Assembly (NCBI RefSeq): GCF_024296865.1 | Contig: NZ_CP101134.1 | Span: 2,108,001 to 2,172,000 of the forward strand | Origin: Sphingobacterium sp. LZ7M1 | GTDB taxonomy: Bacteria > Bacteroidota > Bacteroidia > Sphingobacteriales > Sphingobacteriaceae | DNA: 64,000 bases | Reading direction: 5' to 3' | Part shown: positions 32,522 to 42,395 of the stretch, one piece after another | Layout of the letters: every line of letters starts with the position of its first letter | Numbering within the stretch: the first letter of the stretch is position 1 | Position numbers and translations under genes: made by a program | Notes under the pieces: generated by a model | Databases searched by the model: none | What the model saw: the letters and a program-made list of their open reading frames with translations, nothing else | What the model was told of the DNA's origin: nothing

Positions 32522-34531
32522 ATGAAATCAAATAATCCATTCTTTGATACCGAGTTATTAAAAGTTGCTTTTAAACAGGCATTTATTAAGCTCAATCCTA
32601 AAGAAATGCTTCGTAACCCAGTCATGTTTACTGTTGAGGTGTGTACTGTGGTGATGTTAGTGGTATGTATTGCCATATTATTGGGAGATCAGTCGCAAGG
32701 TTCCTTCGGATATAACTTTATTGTCTTCCTTATCTTATTGATCACTTTATTGTTTGCGAATTTCGCTGAGTCCTTGGCAGAGGCTAGGGGAAAAGCTCAA
32801 GCTGATAGTTTGAGGAAAACGAGGGAGGAAACGCCAGCTAAATTGAAAGATGGCAGGATCATTCCATCTTCGCAATTGCAAAAAGGAGATGTGTTTGTCT
32901 GTACGGCGGGCGATATTATCGCCAGCGATGGGGAGATCATTGAAGGCCTTGCGACCATTGATGAGAGTGCTATTACAGGGGAATCAGCACCTGTCATTAG
33001 AGAGGCTGGGGGTGACCGTAGTTCCGTGACAGGTGGGACAAAAGTGTTATCTGATGAAATCGTTGTATTGGTTACCGCTACTGCGGGGGAGTCTTTTCTG
33101 GATAAGATGATTGCCTTAGTTGAAGGTGCCAAAAGACAGAAGACACCAAATGAGATTGCCTTAACCATTTTACTTGCTGGTTTTACCCTGGTTTTTATCC
33201 TGGTCTGTGTGACCCTGAAACCCTTTGCAGATTATTCTAATGTGCCTATTAGCATTGCAGCCTTCATATCGCTATTTGTCTGCCTTATTCCAACTACGAT
33301 TGGCGGCTTGCTATCTGCAATCGGTATTGCTGGGATGGACCGTGCCCTAAGGGCGAACGTATTGACGAAGTCTGGTAGAGCCGTTGAAACAGCTGGCGAC
33401 GTGGATGTATTGCTATTGGATAAGACCGGAACCATTACCATTGGTAATAGAAAGGCTACGAAGTTTCATCCTGCAATAGGTGTTGATTCGGCGGAATTAA
33501 TCCGTGCAGCGACATTGAGTTCCATGAGCGATGAGACTCCTGAGGGGAAGTCTATAGTCGAATTAGCAGGTCTAGATTTGGCGCCCTTTAGATTGCAGGA
33601 ATCCAAATTTATCAAATTCACTGCAGAGACAAGGTGTTCAGGGCTGGATATCGCCAATCAGCGGATCCGAAAAGGTGCCACTGATGCCATTAAAAAACTG
33701 GTTGAATCTGCAGGCAATAATTTTCCGGAGGATGTCATAAAAACGGTGGAAAGCATTTCCGGGAATGGTGGGACGCCATTGGTTGTCTCTGAAAATGAAA
33801 AAGCCTTGGGGGTCGTTGAATTACAGGATATCATCAAACCAGGTATTTCAGAACGTTTTGAGCGTTTGAGGAAGATGGGAATCAAAACGGTTATGGTGAC
33901 TGGTGATAACCCTTTGACCGCAGAATATATCGCTAAAAAGGCTGGGGTAGATGATTTTATTGCTGAAGCGAAGCCTGAAGATAAGATGAACTACATCCGT
34001 AGGGAGCAAGGTGAAGGTAAGTTGGTGGCCATGATGGGGGATGGAACCAATGATGCGCCAGCATTAGCGCAAGCCGATGTGGGTGTTGCGATGAACAGCG
34101 GTACTCAAGCGGCCAAGGAAGCTGGTAATATGGTGGATCTGGACAATGACCCAACCAAACTAATTGAGGTCGTAGAAATCGGTAAACAGCTATTGATGAC
34201 CAGAGGAACATTGACCACTTTCAGTATAGCTAATGATGTTGCTAAGTACTTTGCCATCATTCCAGCTCTGTTTGTTGCCATGATCCCTGCATTGGCTCCA
34301 CTAAATATCATGAAGTTGAGCAGCCCTGAATCAGCAATCCTTTCAGCTATTATTTTCAATGCTATCCTGATTCCTATGTTGATTCCTTTGGCCTTGAAAG
34401 GTGTGGCCTATAAACCTATCGGTGCATCCGCTTTATTGCGTAGAAATATTTTGATCTACGGTTTTGGAGGATTGATTGTGCCATTCATTGGTATCAAATT
34501 GATCGATCTATTATTAACAGTATTTATTTAA
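32522..34531 (+). CDS. kdpB: KdpB, catalytic P-type ATPase subunit
   Basis: From the ATG at 32522 (MKSNNPFFD) the product is 669 residues; an ATG four codons earlier is possible. Motifs: ITGES at 151-155, in which the Ser corresponds to the inhibitory phospho-Ser of the enteric enzyme; phosphorylated Asp300 in [42 protein letters not shown]. These define a class IA (KdpB) ATPase. It hydrolyses ATP to drive K+ uptake with KdpA, in the inner membrane. Retention of the regulatory Ser suggests the same post-translational shut-off at high K+. Confidence 0.97.
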   Translation: MKSNNPFFDTELLKVAFKQAFIKLNPKEMLRNPVMFTVEVCTVVMLVVCIAILLGDQSQGSFGYNFIVFLILLITLLFANFAESLAEARGKAQADSLRKTREETPAKLKDGRIIPSSQLQKGDVFVCTAGDIIASDGEIIEGLATIDESAITGESAPVIREAGGDRSSVTGGTKVLSDEIVVLVTATAGESFLDKMIALVEGAKRQKTPNEIALTILLAGFTLVFILVCVTLKPFADYSNVPISIAAFISLFVCLIPTTIGGLLSAIGIAGMDRALRANVLTKSGRAVETAGDVDVLLLDKTGTITIGNRKATKFHPAIGVDSAELIRAATLSSMSDETPEGKSIVELAGLDLAPFRLQESKFIKFTAETRCSGLDIANQRIRKGATDAIKKLVESAGNNFPEDVIKTVESISGNGGTPLVVSENEKALGVVELQDIIKPGISERFERLRKMGIKTVMVTGDNPLTAEYIAKKAGVDDFIAEAKPEDKMNYIRREQGEGKLVAMMGDGTNDAPALAQADVGVAMNSGTQAAKEAGNMVDLDNDPTKLIEVVEIGKQLLMTRGTLTTFSIANDVAKYFAIIPALFVAMIPALAPLNIMKLSSPESAILSAIIFNAILIPMLIPLALKGVAYKPIGASALLRRNILIYGFGGLIVPFIGIKLIDLLLTVFI

Positions 34532-34537
34532 ACAGAA

Positions 34538-35125
34538 ATGAAAACACATATTTTACCGGCAATTAAGATGAGTATCTTAACTTTTATTTTACTTGCTATA
34601 CTATATCCATTTGTTGTGTGGGCAATCGCTCAATTGAGTCCTAATCAAGGAAAAGGCTTTCTTGTAGAAGGAAATGGAAAATCATATTATAAAAATATCG
34701 GACAGCAGTTTACAGAAGATCAATACTTCTGGTCTAGACCATCAGCTGTAGATTATAATGCTGCAGGATCTGGTGGCAGTAACAAAGCAGGTTCTAACCC
34801 AGAATATATACAGGAAGTGGAGGGCAGGATCGAACATTTTTTGGCACATAACCCGGATATGAACAAAAAACAGATTCCAACCGAAATCGTTACAGCAAGC
34901 GGAAGCGGTCTTGACCCCCATCTTTCTGTTAATGCTTTGGAAATTCAGGTTCCTCGGATTGCTAAGTTAAGAGGTTTGGAAGAACCTGCATTAATGGAAC
35001 TGATCCAGGAAAAGACTGAGAAGCCATTATGGGGTATGTTTGGTCCCGAGAAAGTGAATGTATTGGCGCTAAACTTAGCATTAGACGAAATGGCCAATAA
35101 GAAAGGAGTTCAAGATGCTCAATAA
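34538..35125 (+). CDS. kdpC: KdpC, accessory subunit of the K+ ATPase
   Basis: The 195-residue product has one N-terminal membrane helix (about 10-32) and the KdpC periplasmic domain. It has the family blocks GQQFTEDQYFWSRPSAVDYN and SGLDPHLSVNALEIQVPRIA. KdpC helps assemble and possibly feeds K+ to KdpA. It begins 6 bp after kdpB. Its last 11 bp overlap the porin gene, suggesting coupled translation of the outer-membrane protein. Confidence 0.96.
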   Translation: MKTHILPAIKMSILTFILLAILYPFVVWAIAQLSPNQGKGFLVEGNGKSYYKNIGQQFTEDQYFWSRPSAVDYNAAGSGGSNKAGSNPEYIQEVEGRIEHFLAHNPDMNKKQIPTEIVTASGSGLDPHLSVNALEIQVPRIAKLRGLEEPALMELIQEKTEKPLWGMFGPEKVNVLALNLALDEMANKKGVQDAQ

Positions 35126-36194
35126 ATTTCTTTGCTCTGCTGCTGGCTTTTTAAGTATTAGTCTTGTTGAGGCACAGGAAATCTCCGATTCATTGAAATC
35201 GAACCTGACAATCTCCGGTTATATCGAATCGTATTATACCTATGATATCAATAAACCTGAGGACCACAAAAGGCCGTCATTTATTTATAGCCATAACCGT
35301 AGCAATGAGTTTTCTGTTAATCTGGCGATGCTCAAAGCAGCGTATAATGGGGAAAGGGTTAGAAGTAACTTGGCTATTGCTGTTGGGAGTTATGTGAATG
35401 CTAATTATGCTGGAGAAGAGGGGGTTTGGAAAAATGTGTATGAGGCCAATGTAGGTTTTAAACTTTTAGAGAACCATGAACTCTGGATCGATGCAGGTGT
35501 TTTGCCTTCTCATATAGGAGGGGAAAGTGCGATAGGTCTGGATAATATTAGCTTGAGCAGGAGCCTAGCAGCGGAGAATTCTCCTTATTTTGAAACAGGA
35601 GCAAGACTTTCCTATACCACGAAGGATTCCAAACTATATTTAGCTGCCGTTGCATTAAATGGCTGGCAAAGAATACAGTTGCCAAATACAAGTAAAAATA
35701 TGTCCTTCGGGCATCAGATCCAGTATAAGCCAGTTGAATCTGTTGTTTTGAACAGTAGCTCGTATATAGGTGATGAAGGCTCAGACAGCTTAAGGTTTTT
35801 TCATGATTTATATGTTCAAGTTGCGGTAAACGAAAAGATGAATATCTTAGCAAACTGGGATTACGGGATGCAGAAGCAACCGCTCCTTTCAAAAAATTAC
35901 CATTGGTGGAATGCAGGAATCCAAGCAAATTATGCCATTGGTCCTAAAGTTAAAATGAATGCACGATTGGAGTATTTTAATGATAAGGATGGGGTAGTGT
36001 TCGGAAGGTATGGAGAGGTAGGGACAAACATTCTTGGCTATTCTGCAGGATTTGATGTAGACTTGTATAAAGGATTGATCTGGAGAACCGAAGTCAGGAA
36101 TTTGAATTCCTCTGAAAAAGTGTTTGTGAACAACCAATCTGAATTAAAAAGCAATAGTACTACAATCAGCACTGCCTTAGGTTGGCGATTCTAA
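35115..36194 (+). CDS. Outer-membrane porin-like beta-barrel within the kdp operon
   Basis: The 359-residue product has a short signal (about 1-20, ending VEAQE) and reads as an antiparallel beta-barrel. It opens with LTISGYIESYYTYDINKPEDHKRPSFIY. Alternating aromatic strands follow, then a terminal LGWRF motif as in outer-membrane proteins. It resembles the porin-type (OmpL-like, beta-barrel porin-2) proteins of Bacteroidota. The 11-bp overlap with kdpC and the 13-bp gap to kdpD put it firmly in the operon. A role as an outer-membrane path for K+ is an inference. Confidence 0.85.
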   Translation: MLNKFLCSAAGFLSISLVEAQEISDSLKSNLTISGYIESYYTYDINKPEDHKRPSFIYSHNRSNEFSVNLAMLKAAYNGERVRSNLAIAVGSYVNANYAGEEGVWKNVYEANVGFKLLENHELWIDAGVLPSHIGGESAIGLDNISLSRSLAAENSPYFETGARLSYTTKDSKLYLAAVALNGWQRIQLPNTSKNMSFGHQIQYKPVESVVLNSSSYIGDEGSDSLRFFHDLYVQVAVNEKMNILANWDYGMQKQPLLSKNYHWWNAGIQANYAIGPKVKMNARLEYFNDKDGVVFGRYGEVGTNILGYSAGFDVDLYKGLIWRTEVRNLNSSEKVFVNNQSELKSNSTTISTALGWRF

Positions 36195-36207
36195 TCAGTT
36201 ATTTAAA

Positions 36208-37332
36208 ATGGAAGAACAACGTAAATCGGCCGAACACTTTCTGGAACTGATCAAACAGTCCAGAAGAGGAAAATTTAAGATCTATTTAGGGATGTGTGCT
36301 GGTGTTGGGAAAACCTACAGGATGCTGCAGGAATCGCATAACCTATTAAGGAATGGTATTGATGTGCAGATAGGTTATATTGAAACCCATAATAGAGAGG
36401 AGACTGTTGCACAATTGGCCGGTTTGCCGTTGCTTCCAAGAAAGAAAATATACTATAAAGGCAATGAGTTAGAAGATCTAGACGTCGATCTGGTTTTGCA
36501 GAAACATCCTGAGGTTGTGGTGGTGGATGAACTTGCCCATACGAATGTTCCGGGAAGCAAAAACGAAAAACGTTGGCAGGATGTAATGGAACTGCTGGAT
36601 GCTGGCATAAATGTAATATCAGCCGTCAATATCCAACATCTGGAAGGTCTACAGGCAGATGTTGGTGATTTGTTATCTGTTCCAGTCTATGAGCGCATTC
36701 CAGATCGGGTAATTCAGTCAGCAGATGAAATAGTCTTTGTTGATATCTCAGTTGAGGACCTAATCGGTCGATTAAGGGAAGGTAAGATCTATACAAAGGA
36801 AAAGATTGAGACTGCGCTAAAGAATTTCTTTCAATCCGAGCAATTGCTTTTGTTGAGGGAGCTGGCTTTAAAAGAAGTTGCTGCCCATGCGATCAAAAAA
36901 CATGAACGCGAAAAAAAACCAGATTCAAAGCGCAAGGCAGAAAGGTTTATGGTATGCATTGGAACAGATGAAAAAAAAGCCAAGAACCTGATTCGGAGAA
37001 CAGCAAGGCTTGCGAGTTACTATCAAGCCGATTGGTTTGTCCTTTATATACAGACCCCAAAAGAGAGTACCGATAAAATAGCGCTCGATAAGCAACGTTA
37101 TCTCATTAATAATTTTAAATTGGCGACCGAATTGGGTGGACAGGTTATCCAGGTCCAAGGGAAGGATGTACCGGAGAGCATCGTCGATCAAGTTCTTCGT
37201 ATGGAGATCACGACTCTCTGTGTTGGTTGGCCATATTGGCCATTCCTCAGGATCCTTTGGTCCATGGGGATATTTAGAAGACTATTAAAGAAATTGGAAA
37301 AGATTCAAGTTGACATCATTATTCTATCATGA
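36208..37332 (+). CDS. kdpD: KdpD sensor module lacking the kinase (KdpD + USP domains)
   Basis: The 374-residue product matches only the N-terminal half of a full KdpD (about 900 residues). Residues 20-230 are the KdpD domain with Walker A GMCAGVGKT (28-36) and Walker B VVVDELAHTNVPGS. Residues about 235-374 are the USP domain. Transmembrane helices, the GAF domain and the kinase are absent. The USP strand reads VCIGTDEKKA; the Ser-x-Ser element and FTAxY segment used by Staphylococcus KdpD to bind c-di-AMP are not evident. It overlaps the histidine kinase gene by 4 bp (ATGA), so the two are probably one split sensor. Confidence 0.9.
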   Translation: MEEQRKSAEHFLELIKQSRRGKFKIYLGMCAGVGKTYRMLQESHNLLRNGIDVQIGYIETHNREETVAQLAGLPLLPRKKIYYKGNELEDLDVDLVLQKHPEVVVVDELAHTNVPGSKNEKRWQDVMELLDAGINVISAVNIQHLEGLQADVGDLLSVPVYERIPDRVIQSADEIVFVDISVEDLIGRLREGKIYTKEKIETALKNFFQSEQLLLLRELALKEVAAHAIKKHEREKKPDSKRKAERFMVCIGTDEKKAKNLIRRTARLASYYQADWFVLYIQTPKESTDKIALDKQRYLINNFKLATELGGQVIQVQGKDVPESIVDQVLRMEITTLCVGWPYWPFLRILWSMGIFRRLLKKLEKIQVDIIILS

Positions 37333-39041
37333 AAATTAAAGCTAAACTCTATTTAGGTATCGGATTGTTATTTCTAATGATCCTGATCCTTGCTGCGGTA
37401 AGCACCTTATTTGTCAGCTCCTTGAAGAAAGATACGGAGAACGTGCTTTCAGCAAACTACAATTCTGTGGAGTATGCCCGCAATATGCTAAAGGCTTCAG
37501 ATGAAATGCATTTGAATAAAGAAGCCATAGCTCAATTGGAAAGCAATTTTGCTAGGCAGAAACAAAATGTAACTGAACAGGGTGAAAAGGACATCACCGA
37601 GAGGCTTTCCACGCAGTTGGCCCGCTTAAAGGAAAACCCAGACGATCCCATTGTAGGTCAGGAATTCCGTGCTGATTTGGTGAAACTGATGACCGTGAAT
37701 ATGGATGCCATTGTCATGAAAAGTGATCATGCCAAGGAAATGGCAAGCAATGCTTTCGTCCTGATTTCCGTTATTGGCGCACTCTGCTTCCTGATTGGTT
37801 TTGTATTATTTATCAATCTTCCAAGCAATATTGCCAATCCTATCAAAAAACTGACGGAAAGCATCTCTGAGATCGCCCGTCAAAACTATAAACAACGCTT
37901 ATATTTCGAAGGAGATTCCGAATTCGTTGAACTGGCGAGCTCATTCAATAGTATGGCTGAACGACTTCAAGAGTACTCGAACAGTAAATTAGATCAGATC
38001 CTCGAAGAGAAGAAAAGGGTAGAAACCCTTGTCAATAGCATGCATGATCCTGTAATTGGTCTGGATGAGGACCGAAAGATCATCTTCATCAATGATGAAT
38101 GCCTACAGGTTTCAGGACTAAAGCGCACAGACCTATTACATAGCAATATTGATGAATTGGTAAATCACAATGATTTGGTCCGTAATCTGATCGATGTAAA
38201 TAATAGAGAGTCAACGCTAAAGATCTTTGCCGATAATAAGGAAAGTTATTTTGAAAAGGAGGTCATTCCTATGGAAATTACGCCTACAGGGGAATTGAAA
38301 AGCCAGAAGATAGGGGAGTTGATCGTACTGAAGAATATCACTGCCTTTAAGGAGATGGATGTGGCAAAGACCAATTTCATCGCAACGGTTTCGCATGAGT
38401 TACGGACTCCAATTGCATCCATACAGTTGAGCTCTGAGTTGCTTAAACATCCAAGAACAGGTTCATTGACCGATGAACAGAAAAAGCTATTAGAAGGAAT
38501 TGAAGAGGATAGCCTTAGGCTATTACGGATAACAAGCGAATTATTGAATGTATCGCAGGTTGAAACAGGGAACATTAAGCTGTATTCCCAAATTTCGGAC
38601 CCATTGCCAATTATTCAGTATGCATTAAATGCGACCAGGATGCAAGCCGAACAGAAGCATATTGAAATCAGCACTGAAATAGAAGAGGATATATCCAAGA
38701 TATATGTGGATGAGGAAAAAACGGCTTGGGTGCTAACCAACTTTATCACCAATGCAATCAGGTATTCACCGGTGAACAGTAAGATTGTAGTATCCCTCAA
38801 AAAGGAAAATAAGCATTTATTGTTTTCCGTCAAAGACCATGGTAAAGGTATTGATGCGGCCTATCGTTCAAAGGTATTCGACCGATATTTCCAAATACCA
38901 GGCAGCGTACGTACAGGAACTGGACTGGGATTGTCGATTTCCAAAGACTTTATTGAAAATCAAGGCGGTAAAATTGGTGTCGAAAGTGAATTGGGAGTCG
39001 GAAGTACCTTTTATTTCAGGCTTCCAATGATAAACCCTTAA
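37329..39041 (+). CDS. HAMP-PAS histidine kinase, likely partner of the split KdpD
   Basis: The 570-residue product has two transmembrane helices (8-30, 143-164) flanking a 110-residue helical periplasmic domain, then HAMP (163-217) and PAS (about 232-345). HisKA follows with phospho-acceptor His356 in TVSHELRTP, and a HATPase domain with NAIRYSP, GKGID and GTGLGLSIS. It overlaps kdpD by 4 bp. It does not resemble the C-terminal half of classical KdpD, which has four helices and a GAF domain, so this is a replacement rather than a simple split. Its expected output is the NtrC-type regulator at 28257, the only receiver protein in the locus. Confidence 0.92.
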   Translation: MKIKAKLYLGIGLLFLMILILAAVSTLFVSSLKKDTENVLSANYNSVEYARNMLKASDEMHLNKEAIAQLESNFARQKQNVTEQGEKDITERLSTQLARLKENPDDPIVGQEFRADLVKLMTVNMDAIVMKSDHAKEMASNAFVLISVIGALCFLIGFVLFINLPSNIANPIKKLTESISEIARQNYKQRLYFEGDSEFVELASSFNSMAERLQEYSNSKLDQILEEKKRVETLVNSMHDPVIGLDEDRKIIFINDECLQVSGLKRTDLLHSNIDELVNHNDLVRNLIDVNNRESTLKIFADNKESYFEKEVIPMEITPTGELKSQKIGELIVLKNITAFKEMDVAKTNFIATVSHELRTPIASIQLSSELLKHPRTGSLTDEQKKLLEGIEEDSLRLLRITSELLNVSQVETGNIKLYSQISDPLPIIQYALNATRMQAEQKHIEISTEIEEDISKIYVDEEKTAWVLTNFITNAIRYSPVNSKIVVSLKKENKHLLFSVKDHGKGIDAAYRSKVFDRYFQIPGSVRTGTGLGLSISKDFIENQGGKIGVESELGVGSTFYFRLPMINP

Positions 39042-39349
39042 TCAATCAAGTAAGTTTCAAAATGCGTAACATACTCTTCGAATTCTAGCAGGTATTTCTT
39101 GTCTTCCTTGTAATACCTTGCTTTTTCGAAGGTTTCTCCAGCAAATTCCTGGATGCTATTGACCGAATCCCATTCGGTAATGGTCATAAAATGGCAAATA
39201 TCATGGTCAATCCTCCTCAAGACTTTGGTGGAAAGATTCCCCTTTATGCTTCTATAGTCCTTGATCCCTGTATCAAAAAGGTAATTTAAATATGCGTCCG
39301 CATCCTCCTTTTTGGTAATCCCATGCCAAATCCTAGTGATGATCTTCAT
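39038..39349 (-). CDS. ABM-like dimeric alpha/beta-barrel protein
   Basis: The 103-residue product has the layout of antibiotic-biosynthesis-monooxygenase-like domains: an opening strand KIITRIWHGITKKEDADAYLNYL, a central strand HDICHFMTITEWDSVNSIQEF, and a closing strand EYVTHFETY. Family members are small dimers acting on heme or quinone-like compounds, or not enzymes at all. Cytoplasmic. Its stop overlaps the kinase stop by 4 bp (convergent). The 600-bp A+T-rich stretch upstream (39350-39980) holds no gene I can support. Confidence 0.75.
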   Translation of the reverse strand: MKIITRIWHGITKKEDADAYLNYLFDTGIKDYRSIKGNLSTKVLRRIDHDICHFMTITEWDSVNSIQEFAGETFEKARYYKEDKKYLLEFEEYVTHFETYLID

Positions 39350-40010
39350 GACTTCCTCCTTTCGTTGGTTTATTGACCTAATTTACTTAATTCCGTTCTC
39401 AAAATTGTTAGAACCTTCCTAAATACTTACCCAAAATAGGGCCAAATTGTTTGTTATGGCCTTTTTAGTTACAGAAATGGTGTCTTTTTTCATGAAAATA
39501 TCGTTTAAACAAATGTAATTCTTGTCGTGCAATTAAAAATTAGCACTGCAACTATTTTCCCTTCCGAAATTTAATTCATAAACCTTTTGCCAGCTTAATA
39601 TATTTTATTTGAGGTTAATGGGGTGTATAATTACTAAAACTTTTTGTTGTTGAAATCATTTTAAACCTTACTCAAGACGCTAATATTACTAAAATTAAAC
39701 CTATTATTTATTTTCGGTTTATTGTAACAATTTGGTTGTAAGGTTATTACTACATAACCGAATTAATTAAATCTAATGATTGAATACCCTATAATGTTGC
39801 CATATTTTTGTGCCAATAAATAATGATAATTTATTATTATTTAAAGAATGAATCAATAATTAATTAACTGGCTTGGGAGAAGTCAAATGATGACAGAAGG
39901 GTTTAGAAGATGCTGTTAAAAAATCTTGGGGAACAGTATATCTATTTTATCAATAAATCAAAGATCCTTCAAAAGCAACCATGAGAATGGTTGGAAACAA
40001 AAAAATAACT

Positions 40011-40193
40011 ATGAAAAAGAAAGTATTGGGTGCTTATGTATCACCAAAAATTGTGCTTTTAAAAATTGAACTCGAGCAAGGAATCCTTGCATCATCCGCA
40101 ACTTTTACACCGGGCAACGGAACCAACGGGAATTACACTCCAGAAATTGATAACTGGATGGATTCTAAGGAAACCCATGAAATTGATTTATAG
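40011..40193 (+). CDS. Short ELEQGI-type peptide preceding a fimbrillin-like gene
   Basis: From the ATG at 40011 the product is 60 residues: a basic start (MKKKVLGAYVSPKIVLLKI), then ELEQGILASSATFTPGN, and an acidic tail with Trp (EIDNWMDSKETHEIDL). Short proteins of this pattern (YVSP, then ELExGIxxxSA, then an acidic W-containing tail) occur in many Bacteroidota, typically just before fimbrillin or FISUMP-type genes, with no known function. There is no membrane helix or classic signal. It is 21 bp upstream of such a lipoprotein gene and should be co-transcribed. An ATG at 39981 would add ten residues without similarity. Confidence 0.75.
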   Translation: MKKKVLGAYVSPKIVLLKIELEQGILASSATFTPGNGTNGNYTPEIDNWMDSKETHEIDL

Positions 40194-40214
40194 AATTAAG
40201 GGCAAAAAAATAAA

Positions 40215-41849
40215 ATGAAATTATATCAAAAAATGTCAAATACAAGTCTTATTAGATTCTGTGTTTTAGGAGTTATCTCCTTAGGATTAATGACAAGTTG
40301 TGATAAGAATGCAGGTGCAGGAGACGGTGCCGATTCTGGAGCTGCAGCATCCCTAAGCATTCAGGTAGAGGGGATTGAAAACGAAATCGATACAAAAGCT
40401 AGTAAAGCTTCCAATTCAAGGAGTTCATCCCAATTGCCTACAGGTGTATTGGAAGAAAAAGATGTGACCTACAAAGAATTTGATGCTATTGTAAGACTGC
40501 AAGAAGATCAGGTCGCTGGAGACCGAACCGTTTCTAACAATCAGGTTGCAAAAGGAACAGCAGGAAAGTCAGCGACAAAAGCCCTTGCTATGGACCCAGG
40601 AATTAAATACAGATTACTGCTTTATAAAGACGGTAAATTTGTTACTTCCTTACATGCTCAGTCGGGTGTAGCTTCACATGTGGAAGTCGTGAAAGGTGAA
40701 GAGTATACTTGGTATGCATATTCGTATAATACGACTGATAACATTCCAGATGTGTCCAATCCAGCTGCTCCAGTAATTGAATCGGCAGTGGATAAACCGT
40801 TGCTTTATGCAAGCGGAACCGTAACGGTTACAGGTGCTGGAAATGTTGATAAGCCATTGCTAGTTAGGTTTGCGCACAGAACCTCAAAAATCGGCGCTGA
40901 ACTGAGTGCTAGAGGGATGTTTGCTGGCTTGGAAAGCATTACGGCGAATTTTGCAGGAACAGATTATATCCAAAAAGGTACTTTAAATGTTCTTACCGGA
41001 CAGTATGAAAGTATGACGGCAGTTGATGTTGGTAATCTTGTTTTTACCAATTTTAGTGTAAAAACAAAGGATACGATTAAAGTTGCTTCTTATTATACTG
41101 CTGCACAAACTCCAATCCCTGCAATGACTGTCAATGTACAAACCTTTACGATAAAATTAGATAAGGTCTTTAATGGCGTAGGGACACGTACATTCTCGAC
41201 TCCATTCCAATTTTCAATGGACTTGCCAGACATGACATGGGGACATCGATTGACCAGTGCGATGGACTTGATTGAATCGGCCGTAACTGTAAATGGTATT
41301 CGTTGGTCAAGAGCTAACCTGTACTTTAGTGAGGCAGATAGAGCCTATCGTTTCAGACATCAGATCGAGCCTATATATGGCAGGGTTTCAGAGGAATATT
41401 GGAATTTTAAAGCTCCATTTCCGGGTGGTACCATTGGTGCCCAGGACCCTTGTACTCGAGTTTATCCTTTAGGAAAATGGAAAATGCCTAACAGGGCTGA
41501 GACTGACAAGCTGATTTCGCAAACTGGTTCTATTCGTCAATTGACTGATGATTATGTTGAATACGTAGCTACTGGAACAGCGGCTCCTTATCCTAGCAAC
41601 AAAATGAGGGTTAATAAAATTGGCTATTTCCATGTTATTGCCGGAATATTTGGTGTAAATGAGGACGGTACTAATGGATATTTTTGGACCAGTGAAACAG
41701 GCTTCTTAGGTGGTGCCTTCACGGGAGTTTTTACCTATCGTGTTAGTGACGGAAGACAAAATGGGATTTTGGGAGGTGACTATGTCTGGGAACACTGGGC
41801 GGCATCCTCTTGGGGAGGGAACTTAAATACTCGATGTATCCGAAAATAA
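40215..41849 (+). CDS. Fimbrillin-like surface lipoprotein with FISUMP-like C-terminal domain
   Basis: The 544-residue product has a lipoprotein signal with Cys29 (LMTSC). A Gly/Ala/Ser-rich linker follows, then beta-rich fimbrillin-like domains (about 60-370), and a C-terminal module with VNGIRWSRANLYF, GKWKMPNRAETDKLI, GYFWTSE and AASSWGGNLNTRCIRK. That last module is like the Fibrobacter major paralogous (FISUMP) and related sugar-binding-type domains in Bacteroidota. It is probably surface-exposed and adhesive or structural. It forms a pair with the short peptide gene upstream; no chaperone-usher or Mfa-type partner genes are seen nearby. Confidence 0.82.
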   Translation: MKLYQKMSNTSLIRFCVLGVISLGLMTSCDKNAGAGDGADSGAAASLSIQVEGIENEIDTKASKASNSRSSSQLPTGVLEEKDVTYKEFDAIVRLQEDQVAGDRTVSNNQVAKGTAGKSATKALAMDPGIKYRLLLYKDGKFVTSLHAQSGVASHVEVVKGEEYTWYAYSYNTTDNIPDVSNPAAPVIESAVDKPLLYASGTVTVTGAGNVDKPLLVRFAHRTSKIGAELSARGMFAGLESITANFAGTDYIQKGTLNVLTGQYESMTAVDVGNLVFTNFSVKTKDTIKVASYYTAAQTPIPAMTVNVQTFTIKLDKVFNGVGTRTFSTPFQFSMDLPDMTWGHRLTSAMDLIESAVTVNGIRWSRANLYFSEADRAYRFRHQIEPIYGRVSEEYWNFKAPFPGGTIGAQDPCTRVYPLGKWKMPNRAETDKLISQTGSIRQLTDDYVEYVATGTAAPYPSNKMRVNKIGYFHVIAGIFGVNEDGTNGYFWTSETGFLGGAFTGVFTYRVSDGRQNGILGGDYVWEHWAASSWGGNLNTRCIRK

Positions 41850-41875
41850 TTTCATTCTATCCTAATTCATAATTT

Positions 41876-41902
41876 AGGGCTGTCGGCATGGACAGCCCTT
41901 TG
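41876..41902 (+). terminator. Probable terminator after the fimbrillin-like gene
   Basis: AGGGCTGTC pairs perfectly with GACAGCCCT across a 6-nt loop; only three T residues follow. The A+T-rich stretch to 42395 holds no supported gene. Confidence 0.6.
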
Positions 41903-42395
41903 CTGTTCTCCATTTAATATTCCTGATTCTCCCCAGTTTCCAAGTTAAAATTGACTGTAGATAAACATTTACAAAATCATTTAAAGTCAAACTCAATTTA
42001 TTGTTAAATAAAAATGTTATGAGTAAATTCATGTCATAAAAAGACAAAATTGTTTCTTTCAGAACGTCTTCTTTGAATGTATTTTAAATATTTGATGAAA
42101 ATATATAAAATCTTGATGTTTTAAAATTAATTAATAGTATAATTTTGAGATTCTGATAAATTTGCTCCTGTTAAAATAGCATGTATATTCGTAATGTTGT
42201 TCAGAGAGAAATTGAAAAAAATAGAATCACACTAACTATTAATTTTCAAAAATTATAGAAAAGTATTTAAGCTGGTTGTATAGTTTAAATGCATTACATT
42301 CAGAAGCGTCCGTAAAAAGAAGAAGCGATTTTTGTTTGCTAGTATATAAACTGATAGTAATAAAAAATCTTCTTTTTAATCATAAAACAACATTA

